From assembly GCA_016703645.1 (NCBI GenBank), contig JADJBR010000009.1, positions 301,935 through 365,934 of the forward strand: 64,000 nt of DNA, in the 5' to 3' direction. Below the pieces are notes generated by a model. The model saw nothing but the letters and a program-made list of their open reading frames with translations. It searched no databases and was not told where the DNA came from. Position numbers and translations under genes: made by a program. This document shows, one piece after another, positions 1 to 7,776 of the stretch. The DNA is from Zoogloea sp. Its GTDB lineage: Bacteria; Pseudomonadota; Gammaproteobacteria; Burkholderiales; Rhodocyclaceae. Each line of letters starts with the position of its first letter. The first letter of the stretch is position 1.

Positions 1-1
1 G

Positions 2-289
2 GCCGCGATCATATTCGACCGCGTCGTCCATGGAAACGAATCTGGAGAATCAGGGCTTTTCTCTGCGGACGCGATCAGCAGCTACTCTGAGCAGATCGGC
101 ATGGCAGTGGATACGCCTCAGGTGCAAAACATGGTTGACCGCATGATCACGGCCAACGTCATCCATCGTCAGTCACATGGCGTCTATGCGGTGGCGGACC
201 CGTTTGTTCGGCAGGCCTGGCAGCAGCGCAAGACGATACAGGTGTCGGTCCGTCAATTGCAGACCCATCCCCCTGGGGATGCAGATTGA
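2..289 (+). CDS. C-terminal end of an ATPase-like protein (partial)
   Basis: The frame is open from the first bases of the window to a TGA at 287-289, so only about 95 C-terminal residues are visible. The segment around VQNMVDRMITANVIHRQSHGVYA followed by a VADPFVRQAW-type ending looks like the winged-helix tail that closes AAA+ ATPases of the archaeal-ATPase/DUF4143-like type, where the motif reports on the final domain. No Walker motifs are in view because the N-terminal part lies outside the window. The exact family is an inference from the tail only; it could be another winged-helix protein. A strong terminator follows about 45 bp after the stop. Confidence 0.55.
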   Translation, partial: AAIIFDRVVHGNESGESGLFSADAISSYSEQIGMAVDTPQVQNMVDRMITANVIHRQSHGVYAVADPFVRQAWQQRKTIQVSVRQLQTHPPGDAD

Positions 290-330
290 ACGATCCCGCC
301 GTCGGCCAGATTTAAAGAGCCACCCGATTG

Positions 331-368
331 GCAAAAAGGCCGGTTCCGCAAGGAACCGGCCTTTTGCT
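331..368 (+). terminator. Rho-independent terminator
   Basis: A long perfect stem (AAAAGGCCGGTTCC, loop GCAA, then the complement) ends in CTTTTGCTTT. It lies downstream of the partial gene at 2-289 and about 70 bp before the converging 3' end of the gene at 438. The A-rich left arm means it could also serve the minus-strand gene, so it is probably bidirectional. Confidence 0.8.
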
Positions 369-437
369 TTACCCGAGGGGTCGAATACATCCGACCCCAC
401 AAAAGCATCAGGCCACTGGCCCGTCTGCCCCCTGCCC

Positions 438-2789
438 TCAGAGCCGGCTCTGGATCTCCTCAATGAAACCCTGCATGCCGGTGCGGATGTTGCCTGCGTT
501 GCCTTCGTCGGTATCGATGTGCATGGCCAGGCGGTATGCCGGGTTCACCCGCACCACCACGTCACCGAAGATGAGTTCGCGCTCGCCTTCGATCCGCACG
601 CGGACGATGTACTTGTCGCGCACACGGAAACGCAGGGCGTCTTCGGGGGTCATGTGGATGTGGCGCTGGGCACAGATGACGCCGCGCTCGATGGTGGTGC
701 TGCCGGCCGGGCCTTCGAGGGTGATGCCCGGGGTGTTCACCAGGTCGCCGGATTCGCGGATGGGGGGCTGGATGCCGACCTTGAACTGCTCGGTCATGGC
801 GATCTCCACCTGAGTCTCCTTGCGGGTCGGGCCGAGGACACGCACGTTGGCGATGCGCCCCTTGGGGCCGACCAGGTGCACCTTCTCGGCGCAGGCGAAC
901 TGGCCGGGCTGGGACAGTTCGTGCTCGGGGGTGAGCTGGTGGCCGGGGCCAAAGAGCTTGTCCACATCGGCCTGGCACAGATGCACGTGGTGGGCGGAGA
1001 TCTCGATGGGGATGGCGGGCGCGTCTTCGGCACGGGCTTCGAGGAGGAGCTGGTTGCGTTCGATGGCGCGCAGGGTTTCCCAGGCCACCAGACGCTCATC
1101 GTCGTTGGTGATGACGAGGATGGTGACCGGTGAATCGTCGGCGGAGATGATGGCGTGGGAGCCCACCAGACCGAGGTTGCGGTTCTTCTCCTCATCCAGC
1201 TTGATGCCCATGTAGCCCAGGCCCTGGCAGGCCAGGCTGCGCACGGTGGCGCTGGTTTCGCCCACGTCGCCGGTGAAGGCCAGCACGTCGATGCCCCCCA
1301 TGGCCGCCACGTAGGCGCCGATGTTCTTGCGCACCTGGTAGCAGAAGGCCTTGTGGGCCAGCAGGGCGCGGTGGTGGCCGTCGCTGGCGGCGGTCTCGAT
1401 GTCGTGGATGTCGCTGGAGATGCCGGAGATGCCCTTCAGGCCGCTCTCGCTGTTGATCAGGCGGGAGAGATCCTCGGTGCTCATGCCGTGGTGTTCCATC
1501 AGGTGGATCATCACCGCCGGGTCGATGCTGCCGGAGCGGCTGGGCATGATCAGGCCGTCGGTGGGGGTCATACCCATGGTGGTATCCACCGAGCGACCGT
1601 GGTCGATGGCGCACAGGGAGGCGCCGATGCCCAGGTGACAGGACACCACCTCGAGTTCGCCGAGGGGGCGCTGGACGACTTCGGCAGCCTTCAGGGAAAC
1701 GTAGCGGTGGGACGTGCCGTGGAAGCCGTAACGGCGGATGCCCTCCTGCTTGTAGAGGTCGTAGGGCAGGCCGTAGAGGTAGGCGTAGGGCGGCAGGGTC
1801 TGGTGGAAGGCGGTGTCGAAGACCGCCACGTGGGGCACGCCGGGCAACTGCTTCATGGCCATGCGGATGCCCTCCACATTCACCGGGTTGTGCAGGGGCG
1901 CAAACACGGAGAGGGCTTCGATCTCGGCGATCACCTGCGGGGTGATGACCACGGCACTGGAGAACTTGCTGCCCCCATGGACGACCCGGTGCCCGACGGC
2001 AGTGACGTCCTCGGGATGGAAGGTGAAGGCGTCACCGAGCAGGTGGGTGGCTTCCTGCATGACCCGGAACAGCTCGGAGATGGGGAAGGGCTCGCGCATC
2101 TGCGTCTTGACCTGGGAGCCCACCATCACGGTGATGCACACCACGGCCGGATCGGCGTTGTCGACGATGCCATGGACGTCGGAACCCATGTCCTTGGTGT
2201 CGTAGATGCCGAAGTGGATCTGGCTGAGGCCCACGTTGAGGGCGACCACCTTGCCGGGCTGGCCGGTGACCAGGGACAGGGCGTAGGGGTCGTCGGACTT
2301 GGCTGCGCTGGGGGTCTGCCCGGCAACGATGTCCAGACTCATGTTGCGCATGCGGTCGAGCAGCAGGCGCGAAAGGTAGGCAATGGCCTTGGGATTGGTC
2401 AGGATGTGGGCGTTGAAGACCGCATGGGGGATCAGCAACACGTAGCAGCGGTTACCGGCGATCACGTCGGCGGACAGGCGCTCGCCGGTGAGGATGGACA
2501 TCACGCCAAAGACGTCACCCGGCCCCAGTTGGCTCAGCACCGAACGGGTGCCGGTGTTGTCGGTGACGGAGATCTCCGCATGGCCGGTGATCAGCACGCC
2601 GAGGTACTTGCTGTCGTCGCCGGTCTCAAGGATGGCCTCGTTGCCTTCATAACTGGCCAGTTGGCCCTGGCTGACGATGTCGTCCACCTTGTCGGCCGGG
2701 AAGTGCTCGAAGAGGCGCACCTGTTCGAGGAAAAACTGCTTCAGGTCAATTTCGCTCACGCTGATTCTCGCTTCATTGGGTGGTGCCAT
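438..2789 (-). CDS. cNMP-binding-like / acetate kinase / PduL phosphotransacylase fusion
   Basis: This protein of about 783 residues joins three units. Residues about 15-150 form a cyclic-nucleotide-binding-like beta barrel (GPGDVFG...GERLSADV). The acidic residue of the usual FGE phosphate cassette is replaced (FGVMS), so ligand binding is uncertain. Residues about 180-590 are an acetate/propionate kinase with GHRVVHGG, FDTAFH, RRYGFHGTSH and FTGDVGET. Residues about 594-783 are a PduL-type phosphate acyltransferase with zinc-site histidines in HHVHL and QRHIHM. Family knowledge says PduL and AckA interconvert acyl-CoA, acyl-phosphate and acetate with ATP formation, so this polypeptide could carry both steps. 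An ATG at 2789 was chosen; an upstream TTG at 2825 with TGAGG before it would add 12 residues. The kinase N-terminal NxGSSS-type loop is altered (NVGLSQIHF). Confidence 0.85.
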   Translation of the reverse strand: MAPPNEARISVSEIDLKQFFLEQVRLFEHFPADKVDDIVSQGQLASYEGNEAILETGDDSKYLGVLITGHAEISVTDNTGTRSVLSQLGPGDVFGVMSILTGERLSADVIAGNRCYVLLIPHAVFNAHILTNPKAIAYLSRLLLDRMRNMSLDIVAGQTPSAAKSDDPYALSLVTGQPGKVVALNVGLSQIHFGIYDTKDMGSDVHGIVDNADPAVVCITVMVGSQVKTQMREPFPISELFRVMQEATHLLGDAFTFHPEDVTAVGHRVVHGGSKFSSAVVITPQVIAEIEALSVFAPLHNPVNVEGIRMAMKQLPGVPHVAVFDTAFHQTLPPYAYLYGLPYDLYKQEGIRRYGFHGTSHRYVSLKAAEVVQRPLGELEVVSCHLGIGASLCAIDHGRSVDTTMGMTPTDGLIMPSRSGSIDPAVMIHLMEHHGMSTEDLSRLINSESGLKGISGISSDIHDIETAASDGHHRALLAHKAFCYQVRKNIGAYVAAMGGIDVLAFTGDVGETSATVRSLACQGLGYMGIKLDEEKNRNLGLVGSHAIISADDSPVTILVITNDDERLVAWETLRAIERNQLLLEARAEDAPAIPIEISAHHVHLCQADVDKLFGPGHQLTPEHELSQPGQFACAEKVHLVGPKGRIANVRVLGPTRKETQVEIAMTEQFKVGIQPPIRESGDLVNTPGITLEGPAGSTTIERGVICAQRHIHMTPEDALRFRVRDKYIVRVRIEGERELIFGDVVVRVNPAYRLAMHIDTDEGNAGNIRTGMQGFIEEIQSRL

Positions 2790-2962
2790 AACCGACAGGA
2801 TAGTCCCGCTGCTGCGATGCAGCAAAGCACATTTGCCTCATCGCCATCCGCAATCGCCGTTTGGTGGCCACGGCACGAGGGGCAGCATGCGGCGCCGCAA
2901 CAGGCTAATCCTCTCCTGTGACGGTCATTCGCGGGAAATCTGAAGGTTTGCTGCCGAAGAGT

Positions 2963-3151
2963 TCAGTTCGGGCCGTCGTCACGGCCCATGAAGCTTCTGC
3001 TCACCTTGCGGAGGACGTCGATGTTTTGCCGGAAGGCCCGGCAACCCCGACAAAAGAGGAGGTGCAAGCGCAGAGCCAGGTACTCACGCTTGCTCAGGGG
3101 TCGGTCAAGGGCTTCGGAGAGGAGCCGGGTGGTGTGCTTGCAGGTCAGCAT
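2963..3151 (-). CDS. Small zinc-finger anti-sigma factor (ZAS/zf-HC2 type)
   Basis: This 62-residue protein carries C4 and an H30-x3-C34-x2-C37 arrangement, the ZAS signature of zinc-binding anti-sigma factors. There is no membrane segment, so it would be a soluble regulator. Its start overlaps the end of the sigma factor gene by 7 bp, the usual sigma/anti-sigma coupling. By analogy with other hvf/buf/gig operons it should hold the sigma factor inactive until metal or thiol stress alters the zinc site; that is inference. It is the last gene of the operon starting at 5746. Confidence 0.75.
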   Translation of the reverse strand: MLTCKHTTRLLSEALDRPLSKREYLALRLHLLFCRGCRAFRQNIDVLRKVSRSFMGRDDGPN

Positions 3152-3732
3152 CGGGCCGCCTCCGCGCCGAACCAGCCCTCCGACAGGCACTGGCGCAGGC
3201 CGGCACGGGCCCGATGGAGGATCACGTTGCAGTTTCCGGTGCTCAGGTCGAGGGTGGTGCAGATCTCGTCGGTCTCGAGACCGAGGAACTCGCGCATCAT
3301 GAACACCCGGGCGGTGCGGGCCGGCAGCACGTCCAGGCAGATCTCGAAGACTTGCCAGAACTGCTGCTGTTCGAGGGCTTCCTCGGGGTTGCCCCACGGC
3401 CGCGGACGGCTCACCGGGCTCCAGTGTTCGTTCTCCCGGAACAGGGCGTCGAAGGCTTCGTCCATGTCGGCCTCGTCACGCTCCAGGCTGGAGACCTGGA
3501 CCGTGCGCCCCCGCTCGCGCAGGAAGTCGATGACCTTGTGGCGCACGATGGTGAACAGCCAGGTCTTCAGGGCCGAACGGCCGGCAAAACGCTCGATGCC
3601 CTTGAGGGCGGCCTCTATGGCCTCCTGCACGGCATCCTCGGCGGCTGCGTCATCCTGGAGCTGCAGGCGGGCAAACTTGAGCAGCTGGGGACGGAAGCCG
3701 GAGATGAGTTCGGCGTAGGAGATGGCAGTCAT
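3145..3732 (-). CDS. ECF RNA polymerase sigma factor of the hvf/bufferin operon
   Basis: A sigma-70 region 2 is visible (LQLQDDAAAEDAVQEA, SALKTWLFTIVRHKVIDFLR), as is region 4 (LPARTARVFMMREFLGLETDEIC, NCNVILHRARAGLR). At 195 residues the length is typical of ECF sigma factors. ATG 3732 was chosen because recognisable homology begins there. An ATG at 3810 overlaps the upstream hvfC stop as ATGA and would add 26 low-complexity residues, so translational coupling from 3810 is a real alternative. The gene sits between hvfC and the zinc-finger anti-sigma gene, and very probably autoregulates the operon from the candidate promoter at 5823-5847. Confidence 0.85.
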   Translation of the reverse strand: MTAISYAELISGFRPQLLKFARLQLQDDAAAEDAVQEAIEAALKGIERFAGRSALKTWLFTIVRHKVIDFLRERGRTVQVSSLERDEADMDEAFDALFRENEHWSPVSRPRPWGNPEEALEQQQFWQVFEICLDVLPARTARVFMMREFLGLETDEICTTLDLSTGNCNVILHRARAGLRQCLSEGWFGAEAARC

Positions 3733-3806
3733 GGCATGCAGATGAATGCGGTTGGGAACAGACGGCGGGGCCGGCTGCGCCCCTCTGTTCAGCATAGCAG
3801 GGAAGC

Positions 3807-4541
3807 TCATGCTTTCGTCCCCAGCAGTACGCCAAGCCGACGCAGATCGGCCAGACTGTGCCGGCCGAAATCCATGAAGGCGGCGTCCGGCGCCCGCCCC
3901 AGTTCGGCGGCAAGGCGTGCCAGGGCGTCGCCCCCGGATACCCGGCCGTCGGCCAGGAGGGCCAGCAGGCGCGCCGTGGCGGTGCTGGTCTCGACAAAAC
4001 ACACCTCATCGGCGGCATCGCGGAACACCAGCAGGTGCACGGGTGCCGGGCGCCGCGGACGGAAGGTCGGCCCGATGCGGTGCACGGGCCACTGGAAGGC
4101 CAGGGACAGGAGGGCCGGATTGACGACGGGACACCCGGCCATGAGATCGCCGTCGGCCAGGCCGGCGGGCGGCACGGTGTCCATCACGTCCACGGCCAGC
4201 TCGGCCCATTCGTAACGGGCCAGCTCGACAAACCAGCGCGGCAGGCGCTGGCCGCTGCCGGCCTCCAGGTAAGTGACGAACTCCCGCGGGATCTCGCGGA
4301 ACCAGGACGTGGCGCAGGGCCAGTCCCGGTAGAACGCCCGGCACAGGCGGGTCCACCGGACCTCGCCGAGGCAGTCCCGGCCCACCGGAAAGCAGCGGTC
4401 GAGGAAGCTGCGCAGGTTGTTGAAAAGCAGTTCCTCATACACCGCCATGCGCTGGCGCGGCACACCGGCCGGCACAGGGGCACGGGCGGCGGACCGGATG
4501 CGCCGGCCAAAGGCCAGCTGGAACTCGCGCAGGCGGCTCAT
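3807..4541 (-). CDS. hvfC: DUF2063 family RiPP maturation partner (HvfC/BufC)
   Basis: A 244-residue protein with the DUF2063 N-terminal domain (LREFQLAFGRRIR, RMAVYEELLFNNL, CFPVGRDCLG, IPREF) and a C-terminal region similar in layout to other HvfC/BufC proteins. In characterised systems this protein binds the precursor peptide and the MNIO enzyme and acts as the recognition partner. The start overlaps the hvfB stop as ATGA (4538-4541), so the two are translationally coupled. DUF2063 proteins are often labelled putative DNA-binding, but operon context favours a maturation role. Confidence 0.85.
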   Translation of the reverse strand: MSRLREFQLAFGRRIRSAARAPVPAGVPRQRMAVYEELLFNNLRSFLDRCFPVGRDCLGEVRWTRLCRAFYRDWPCATSWFREIPREFVTYLEAGSGQRLPRWFVELARYEWAELAVDVMDTVPPAGLADGDLMAGCPVVNPALLSLAFQWPVHRIGPTFRPRRPAPVHLLVFRDAADEVCFVETSTATARLLALLADGRVSGGDALARLAAELGRAPDAAFMDFGRHSLADLRRLGVLLGTKA

Positions 4542-5368
4542 CGCACGGCTCCGGCAGCCTGCAGGTGGGCGATGCGGGCCACCTCCTCCGCCAGTTCGGC
4601 CAGGGGCGGAAAGCCGAAATCCCGCTCCAGGCAGGTGGGCACCGGGCCGGTGTGGCGGTAGGCCTCGGCCAGCAGATCCCACACCGGGTCGATGACCGGC
4701 GCGCCGTGGGTGTCGATGAGCAGGCCGTCGTCCTCCACATGGTGGCCGGCCACGTGGATGTAGCAGGTGCGCGCCAGCGGTAGCGCGCGGAGAAAATCGA
4801 AGGGGTCGAAGCCGAAGTTGCGGGCATTGACCAGGATGTTGTTCACGTCCAGGTGGAGCAGGCAATCAGCCTCGTCGACAACGGCGCGGATGAAGCTGGC
4901 CTCGTCCATCTCGGCGCCGGGGGGCGTGACGTAGCGGGAGGCGTTTTCGATGCCGATGCGGCAACCGAGCACGTCCTGGGCCTGGCGGATGCGGGCCGCC
5001 GCCCAGTGCACCGCCTCGCCGGTACAGGGCAAGGGCAGCAGGTCGTAGAGCTGGCCGGCGTCGTTGCTCCAGGACAGATGTTCGGTGTACAGGCCGATGC
5101 CGTGCGTAACCATGAAGTCGCGGGTGCGCAGGAGCAGGTCGGTATCGAGGGGCCGTTGGCCGCCCACCGACAGGGACAGGCCGTGGCACACGAAGGGGTA
5201 GCGTTCGGTGAAAGCACGCAACTGGCGGGCCGAACGCCCGCCCATGCCGGCCCAGTTCTCCGGGGCCAGCTCGAAAAACTGCACGGCGTCCGGAACACCG
5301 GCTTCCAGCTCGGGCAACAGCTCGCGGCGGAAACCCAGCCCCGCCCCGACGGGCATGCGTGCGTGCAT
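4538..5368 (-). CDS. hvfB: MNIO-family (DUF692) multinuclear iron oxidase (HvfB/BufB)
   Basis: A 276-residue TIM-barrel-type DUF692 protein with the expected metal-ligand stretches: GLYTEHLSW, IGIENASRY, LLHLDVNN, YIHVAGHH, DTHGAPV and CLERDF. The family (MbnB, ChrH, HvfB, BufB) uses a di- or tri-iron centre to convert peptide cysteines to oxazolone/thioamide or thiooxazole groups. ATG 5368 was chosen because AGGAG lies 8 bp upstream; a longer reading to 5416 lacks this. The precursor gene ends 54 bp upstream. The neighbouring DUF2063 gene, Cys-rich precursor and ECF sigma pair make the assignment firm at family level; the exact modification chemistry is inferred. Confidence 0.92.
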   Translation of the reverse strand: MHARMPVGAGLGFRRELLPELEAGVPDAVQFFELAPENWAGMGGRSARQLRAFTERYPFVCHGLSLSVGGQRPLDTDLLLRTRDFMVTHGIGLYTEHLSWSNDAGQLYDLLPLPCTGEAVHWAAARIRQAQDVLGCRIGIENASRYVTPPGAEMDEASFIRAVVDEADCLLHLDVNNILVNARNFGFDPFDFLRALPLARTCYIHVAGHHVEDDGLLIDTHGAPVIDPVWDLLAEAYRHTGPVPTCLERDFGFPPLAELAEEVARIAHLQAAGAVR

Positions 5369-5422
5369 GTCAGAGACTCCTGGCACGGGGCGGGGCTGCC
5401 CAACCCCGTGCAGCACGGATTC

Positions 5423-5746
5423 TTACTTCTTGTCGGCGGCGCACTTGCCGTCCATCTTCTTGTCGCCGCCGCAGCTGGCGTCCTTCTTCTTGTCGGCGGC
5501 GCATTTGCCATCGGCCTTCTTGCCGGCAGCACACTTGCCCTCCATCTTCTTGTCGCCGGCACACTTGCCGTCCATCTTCTTGTCCCCGCCACACTTGCCG
5601 TCCTTGGCCTTGGTGTCGGCCTGGGCCAGTTGATAGCCCCCTTCCAGGGACTTGGCGGCAAAGGGGTTTTCACCGGCGTGGGCGGCACCGGCCAGGGCCA
5701 GGGAAGTGGCAAGGGCAGCGGTCAGGCCGGAAGTGGTCTTTTTCAT
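5423..5746 (-). CDS. hvfA: HvfA/bufferin-type RiPP precursor with six Cys decapeptides
   Basis: A 107-residue precursor. Residues 1-24 are a Sec signal peptide ending AHA; residues 25-45 hold the ENPFAAKSLEGGYQLAQA leader typical of HvfA/bufferin precursors. Residues 48-107 are six tandem 10-residue units of the form x-D-G-K-C-x-x-D-K-K, with cysteines at 52, 62, 72, 82, 92 and 102, exactly 10 apart. Unit 5 reads DASC. In the family, the Cys of EGKCG motifs is modified by the MNIO enzyme and the product is exported to the periplasm to bind copper or another metal. The start is firm: CAGGAGAG precedes the ATG. The gene heads the operon hvfA-hvfB-hvfC-sigma-antisigma. Confidence 0.9.
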   Translation of the reverse strand: MKKTTSGLTAALATSLALAGAAHAGENPFAAKSLEGGYQLAQADTKAKDGKCGGDKKMDGKCAGDKKMEGKCAAGKKADGKCAADKKKDASCGGDKKMDGKCAADKK

Positions 5747-5822
5747 GATGATCTCTCCTGTTGGAATCGGGGGCGCCGGCAGGTGGCCGACGGGCCACGC
5801 AGATACCTGGTGCTGGTCATTG

Positions 5823-5847
5823 GTCGGGCGGACGGGGCACTTGTTAC
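5823..5847 (-). promoter_or_regulatory. Candidate ECF sigma promoter of hvfA
   Basis: On the minus strand GTAAC (5843-5847) and CGAC (5823-5826) are separated by exactly 16 bp, close to the GTAAC-N16-CGA layout used by SigF-like ECF factors that drive DUF692 operons. Transcription would start near 5815, leaving about a 70-nt leader before hvfA. This is inference from the motif and position only. Confidence 0.45.
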
Positions 5848-5955
5848 ACGCACCATGAAAATATTTTTCGGCAGGCTGGATCCGTGCTGCCGCGCGGGCG
5901 CCCCCAAAGCATGGCGCCCATTGCCCCGAGGGCCATCCGCCCTGCCGGAGGCCGC

Positions 5956-6429
5956 TCAGTGATCGGCCAGGTTGTTGAAGATCTCTTCGAGATCCTGGCT
6001 GATCCGCATCAGGCGGGCTTCGCTGAGGTCGCCGTAGCCACGTATGAAGATCTTGCTGGTGGCCTGCTGGATCTCGGCCAGCAGGTTTTCGCCCTTGGGC
6101 GTCATGGAGACATCGGTGATGCGCGCGTCGTCCGGGTTGGTGGCGGTCTGCACCAGGCCCTCGTCACGCATGCGCTGCACGATGCGGGTGATGGTGGACA
6201 GCTTGATGATGGCGTGGGTCGCGATCTCGGAGACGCTGAGGGTGCCGTGGTTCTTCAGCAGATGGAGCACGCGCCGGGTCGGAACGTCGGTGCCCAGTTT
6301 CTTGAGGATCTGCTCCATCTGCTGGGTGTAGATGGCATGAACCCGGGCCAGCCAGTAGAAGGGAAACTCCTCGTAACGGAAGTTCTCGCTGGTCGGCAGG
6401 AAGCGGCTGTTCTTTTTTGCGCGTGGCAT
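5956..6429 (-). CDS. MarR-family transcriptional regulator (candidate IacR)
   Basis: The protein of about 157 residues carries a winged-helix MarR domain: VPTRRVLHLLKNHGTLSVSEIA, then the recognition helix region IKLSTITRIVQRMRDEGLV and the wing DDARITDVSMTPKG. ATG 6429 was chosen, where the basic start MPRAKKNSRF begins; a longer frame to 6495 is possible. iac clusters for indole-3-acetate degradation usually carry a MarR repressor (IacR). This gene sits on the same strand downstream of the iac/liv island, separated only by a degraded IS5-family element, so it is the best local candidate. A role in hvf regulation is less likely because that operon has its own sigma pair. Confidence 0.75.
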   Translation of the reverse strand: MPRAKKNSRFLPTSENFRYEEFPFYWLARVHAIYTQQMEQILKKLGTDVPTRRVLHLLKNHGTLSVSEIATHAIIKLSTITRIVQRMRDEGLVQTATNPDDARITDVSMTPKGENLLAEIQQATSKIFIRGYGDLSEARLMRISQDLEEIFNNLADH

Positions 6430-6557
6430 ATCGGAATGACGGTTTGAAGCCCTTGAAACCCGGAGTCGGCCAGGCCGGCCACCGGCCTCGGGCATGATAC
6501 CCGCTCGGGCGCCTGTCCGGCAGCGCGCTGGACGACACCCCGCCTGCCCTGCCCTCA

Positions 6558-7776
6558 GAGGGTGTACCCAAAATGATTAGCTTGCCAGTCTGGTTGCAAG
6601 GATACGCGCTTCGACCAGCCAGACCCAAGCGACCGGTGCCCACGAGGAGCGATCGTGATGGGCCATGAGGCGACGGGCGCGCTCGTTCCATGCGTGGGTG
6701 CGCTCGACCACCCAACGCTTGGCCTGAACGACGAAACCGCTGGGGACCACTTCCGGCCACAGCGGCTGTTGGGCATCGCGCCAGGTGCCGGTGCTGCGGT
6801 TGCCAGGGTGGCGAACGACCTCGACGCTCATGTTCGGGTGCGCGGTCTCGATGGCCTGCGCACATTGGCCGCCGTACGCGGCGTCGGTATAGAGCTTCTT
6901 GAGGCCGGGCACCTTGGTAGCGGCCTGTGCGACCACGTCAGCCGCGGCATCACGATCCTGCACGCTGGCCGCCGTGACGGTGACGGCCAGCAGCAGCCCC
7001 AGGGTGTCGACAACGAGGTGGCGTTTGCGCCCCTTGACCTTCTTGCCGGCGTCGAAGCCCGTCATGCCGCCCTGGGCGGTGCTGCGTGTGCTCTGCGCGT
7101 CGATGATGGCCGCAGTCGGCTCGGGGTTGCGGCCCACGCGGGCGCGCCACTGCGCGCGCAGCCGGTCGTGCATCGCTTCGAAGGTGCCGGCCGCCGCCCA
7201 GCGGCAGAAGGCCTTGTACACCCCCGCGCCAGGGCGGAAAGCTCTTGGGCAGCAAGCGCCAGGCGCCGCCCGTACGGACCACGTAGCAGCACGCATCGAC
7301 CATGCGCTTGCGGGCGTGCGGCCGGCGCGCCGCGCCCGCCTTGACGCTCGAACAGGTCCGCCACCAGCGCCCATTCCGCGTCGGTCAGATCGGTGTTCAT
7401 GCCGCTGGGGCCATCCTGGCGCCGATGGGCGTCCGTGTACCCGAAGCGCAGCGGCGCCCCGCCTTGCACGGCAGCGCGCTCGCTGGGCTTGCGCTGCGGC
7501 TTGAGCCTGTCGATGCCCGCCTGCCGCAGCGCCTTGCGGACCGTGGCCGTGCACACCTCAGCGCCCGTGCGCCGGTGCAGCTCGCGCGTCACTTCCTCCA
7601 GCGACGAGCGCGGCTGCTCACGCGTGATCGCGCGCAGCGTTTCGATGTGCTGCGCGTTCAACGCCGGCTTGCGCCCTACTCTGCCTTGATTTGTTCCGTC
7701 GTTCTCCACCGAGCGCTCCATCCATTCTGGGTCCGGAGTGAGCATAGACGGAATTGTTTATTTTGGCTACACCCTC
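6558..7776 (-). mobile_element. IS5-family insertion sequence, degraded
   Basis: The element is 1219 bp with near-matching terminal inverted repeats: GAGGGTGTACCCAAAAT at the left and, on the other strand, GAGGGTGTAGCCAAAAT at the right. Its size and transposase fit IS5/IS1031-like elements. The flanking trinucleotides are TCA and TGA, not an exact direct repeat, so a target duplication is not demonstrated. The right end abuts a palindromic repeat (7776-7904) whose own arm begins with a similar GAGGGTGTG string. The insertion separates the MarR gene from the hemerythrin/liv operon. Confidence 0.8.
6577..7745 (-). pseudogene. IS5-family transposase, broken by two frameshifts
   Basis: Three reading frames must be joined to give a full transposase. 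One encodes an HTH segment and MNTDLTDAEWALVADLFERQ (to about 7310). A second encodes VDACCYVVRTGGAWRLLPKSFPPW (about 7230-7310). A third encodes VYKAFCRWAA through IIDAQSTRS, FDAGKKVKGRKRHLVVDTLG and the C-terminal WVVERTHAWNERARRL. DDE-type motifs are recognisable, but two frame changes imply an inactive copy. One of the shifts might be a programmed frameshift; two are unlikely to be. Confidence 0.8.

Noticed and set aside
1155-2921. Long plus-strand reading frame opposite the kinase fusion gene
   Set aside because: Its product is a Gly/Val/His/Ala-rich shadow of the minus-strand gene with no motif; the minus strand carries unmistakable enzyme motifs.
3733-4002. Longer N-terminal extension of the sigma factor
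   Set aside because: The extra residues are low-complexity and lie over hvfC; only the 3810 ATGA alternative remains reasonable.
5426-5605. 30-bp direct repeats that might suggest a CRISPR array
   Set aside because: The repeats are in frame inside a secreted precursor gene, encode decapeptides, and have no unique spacers.
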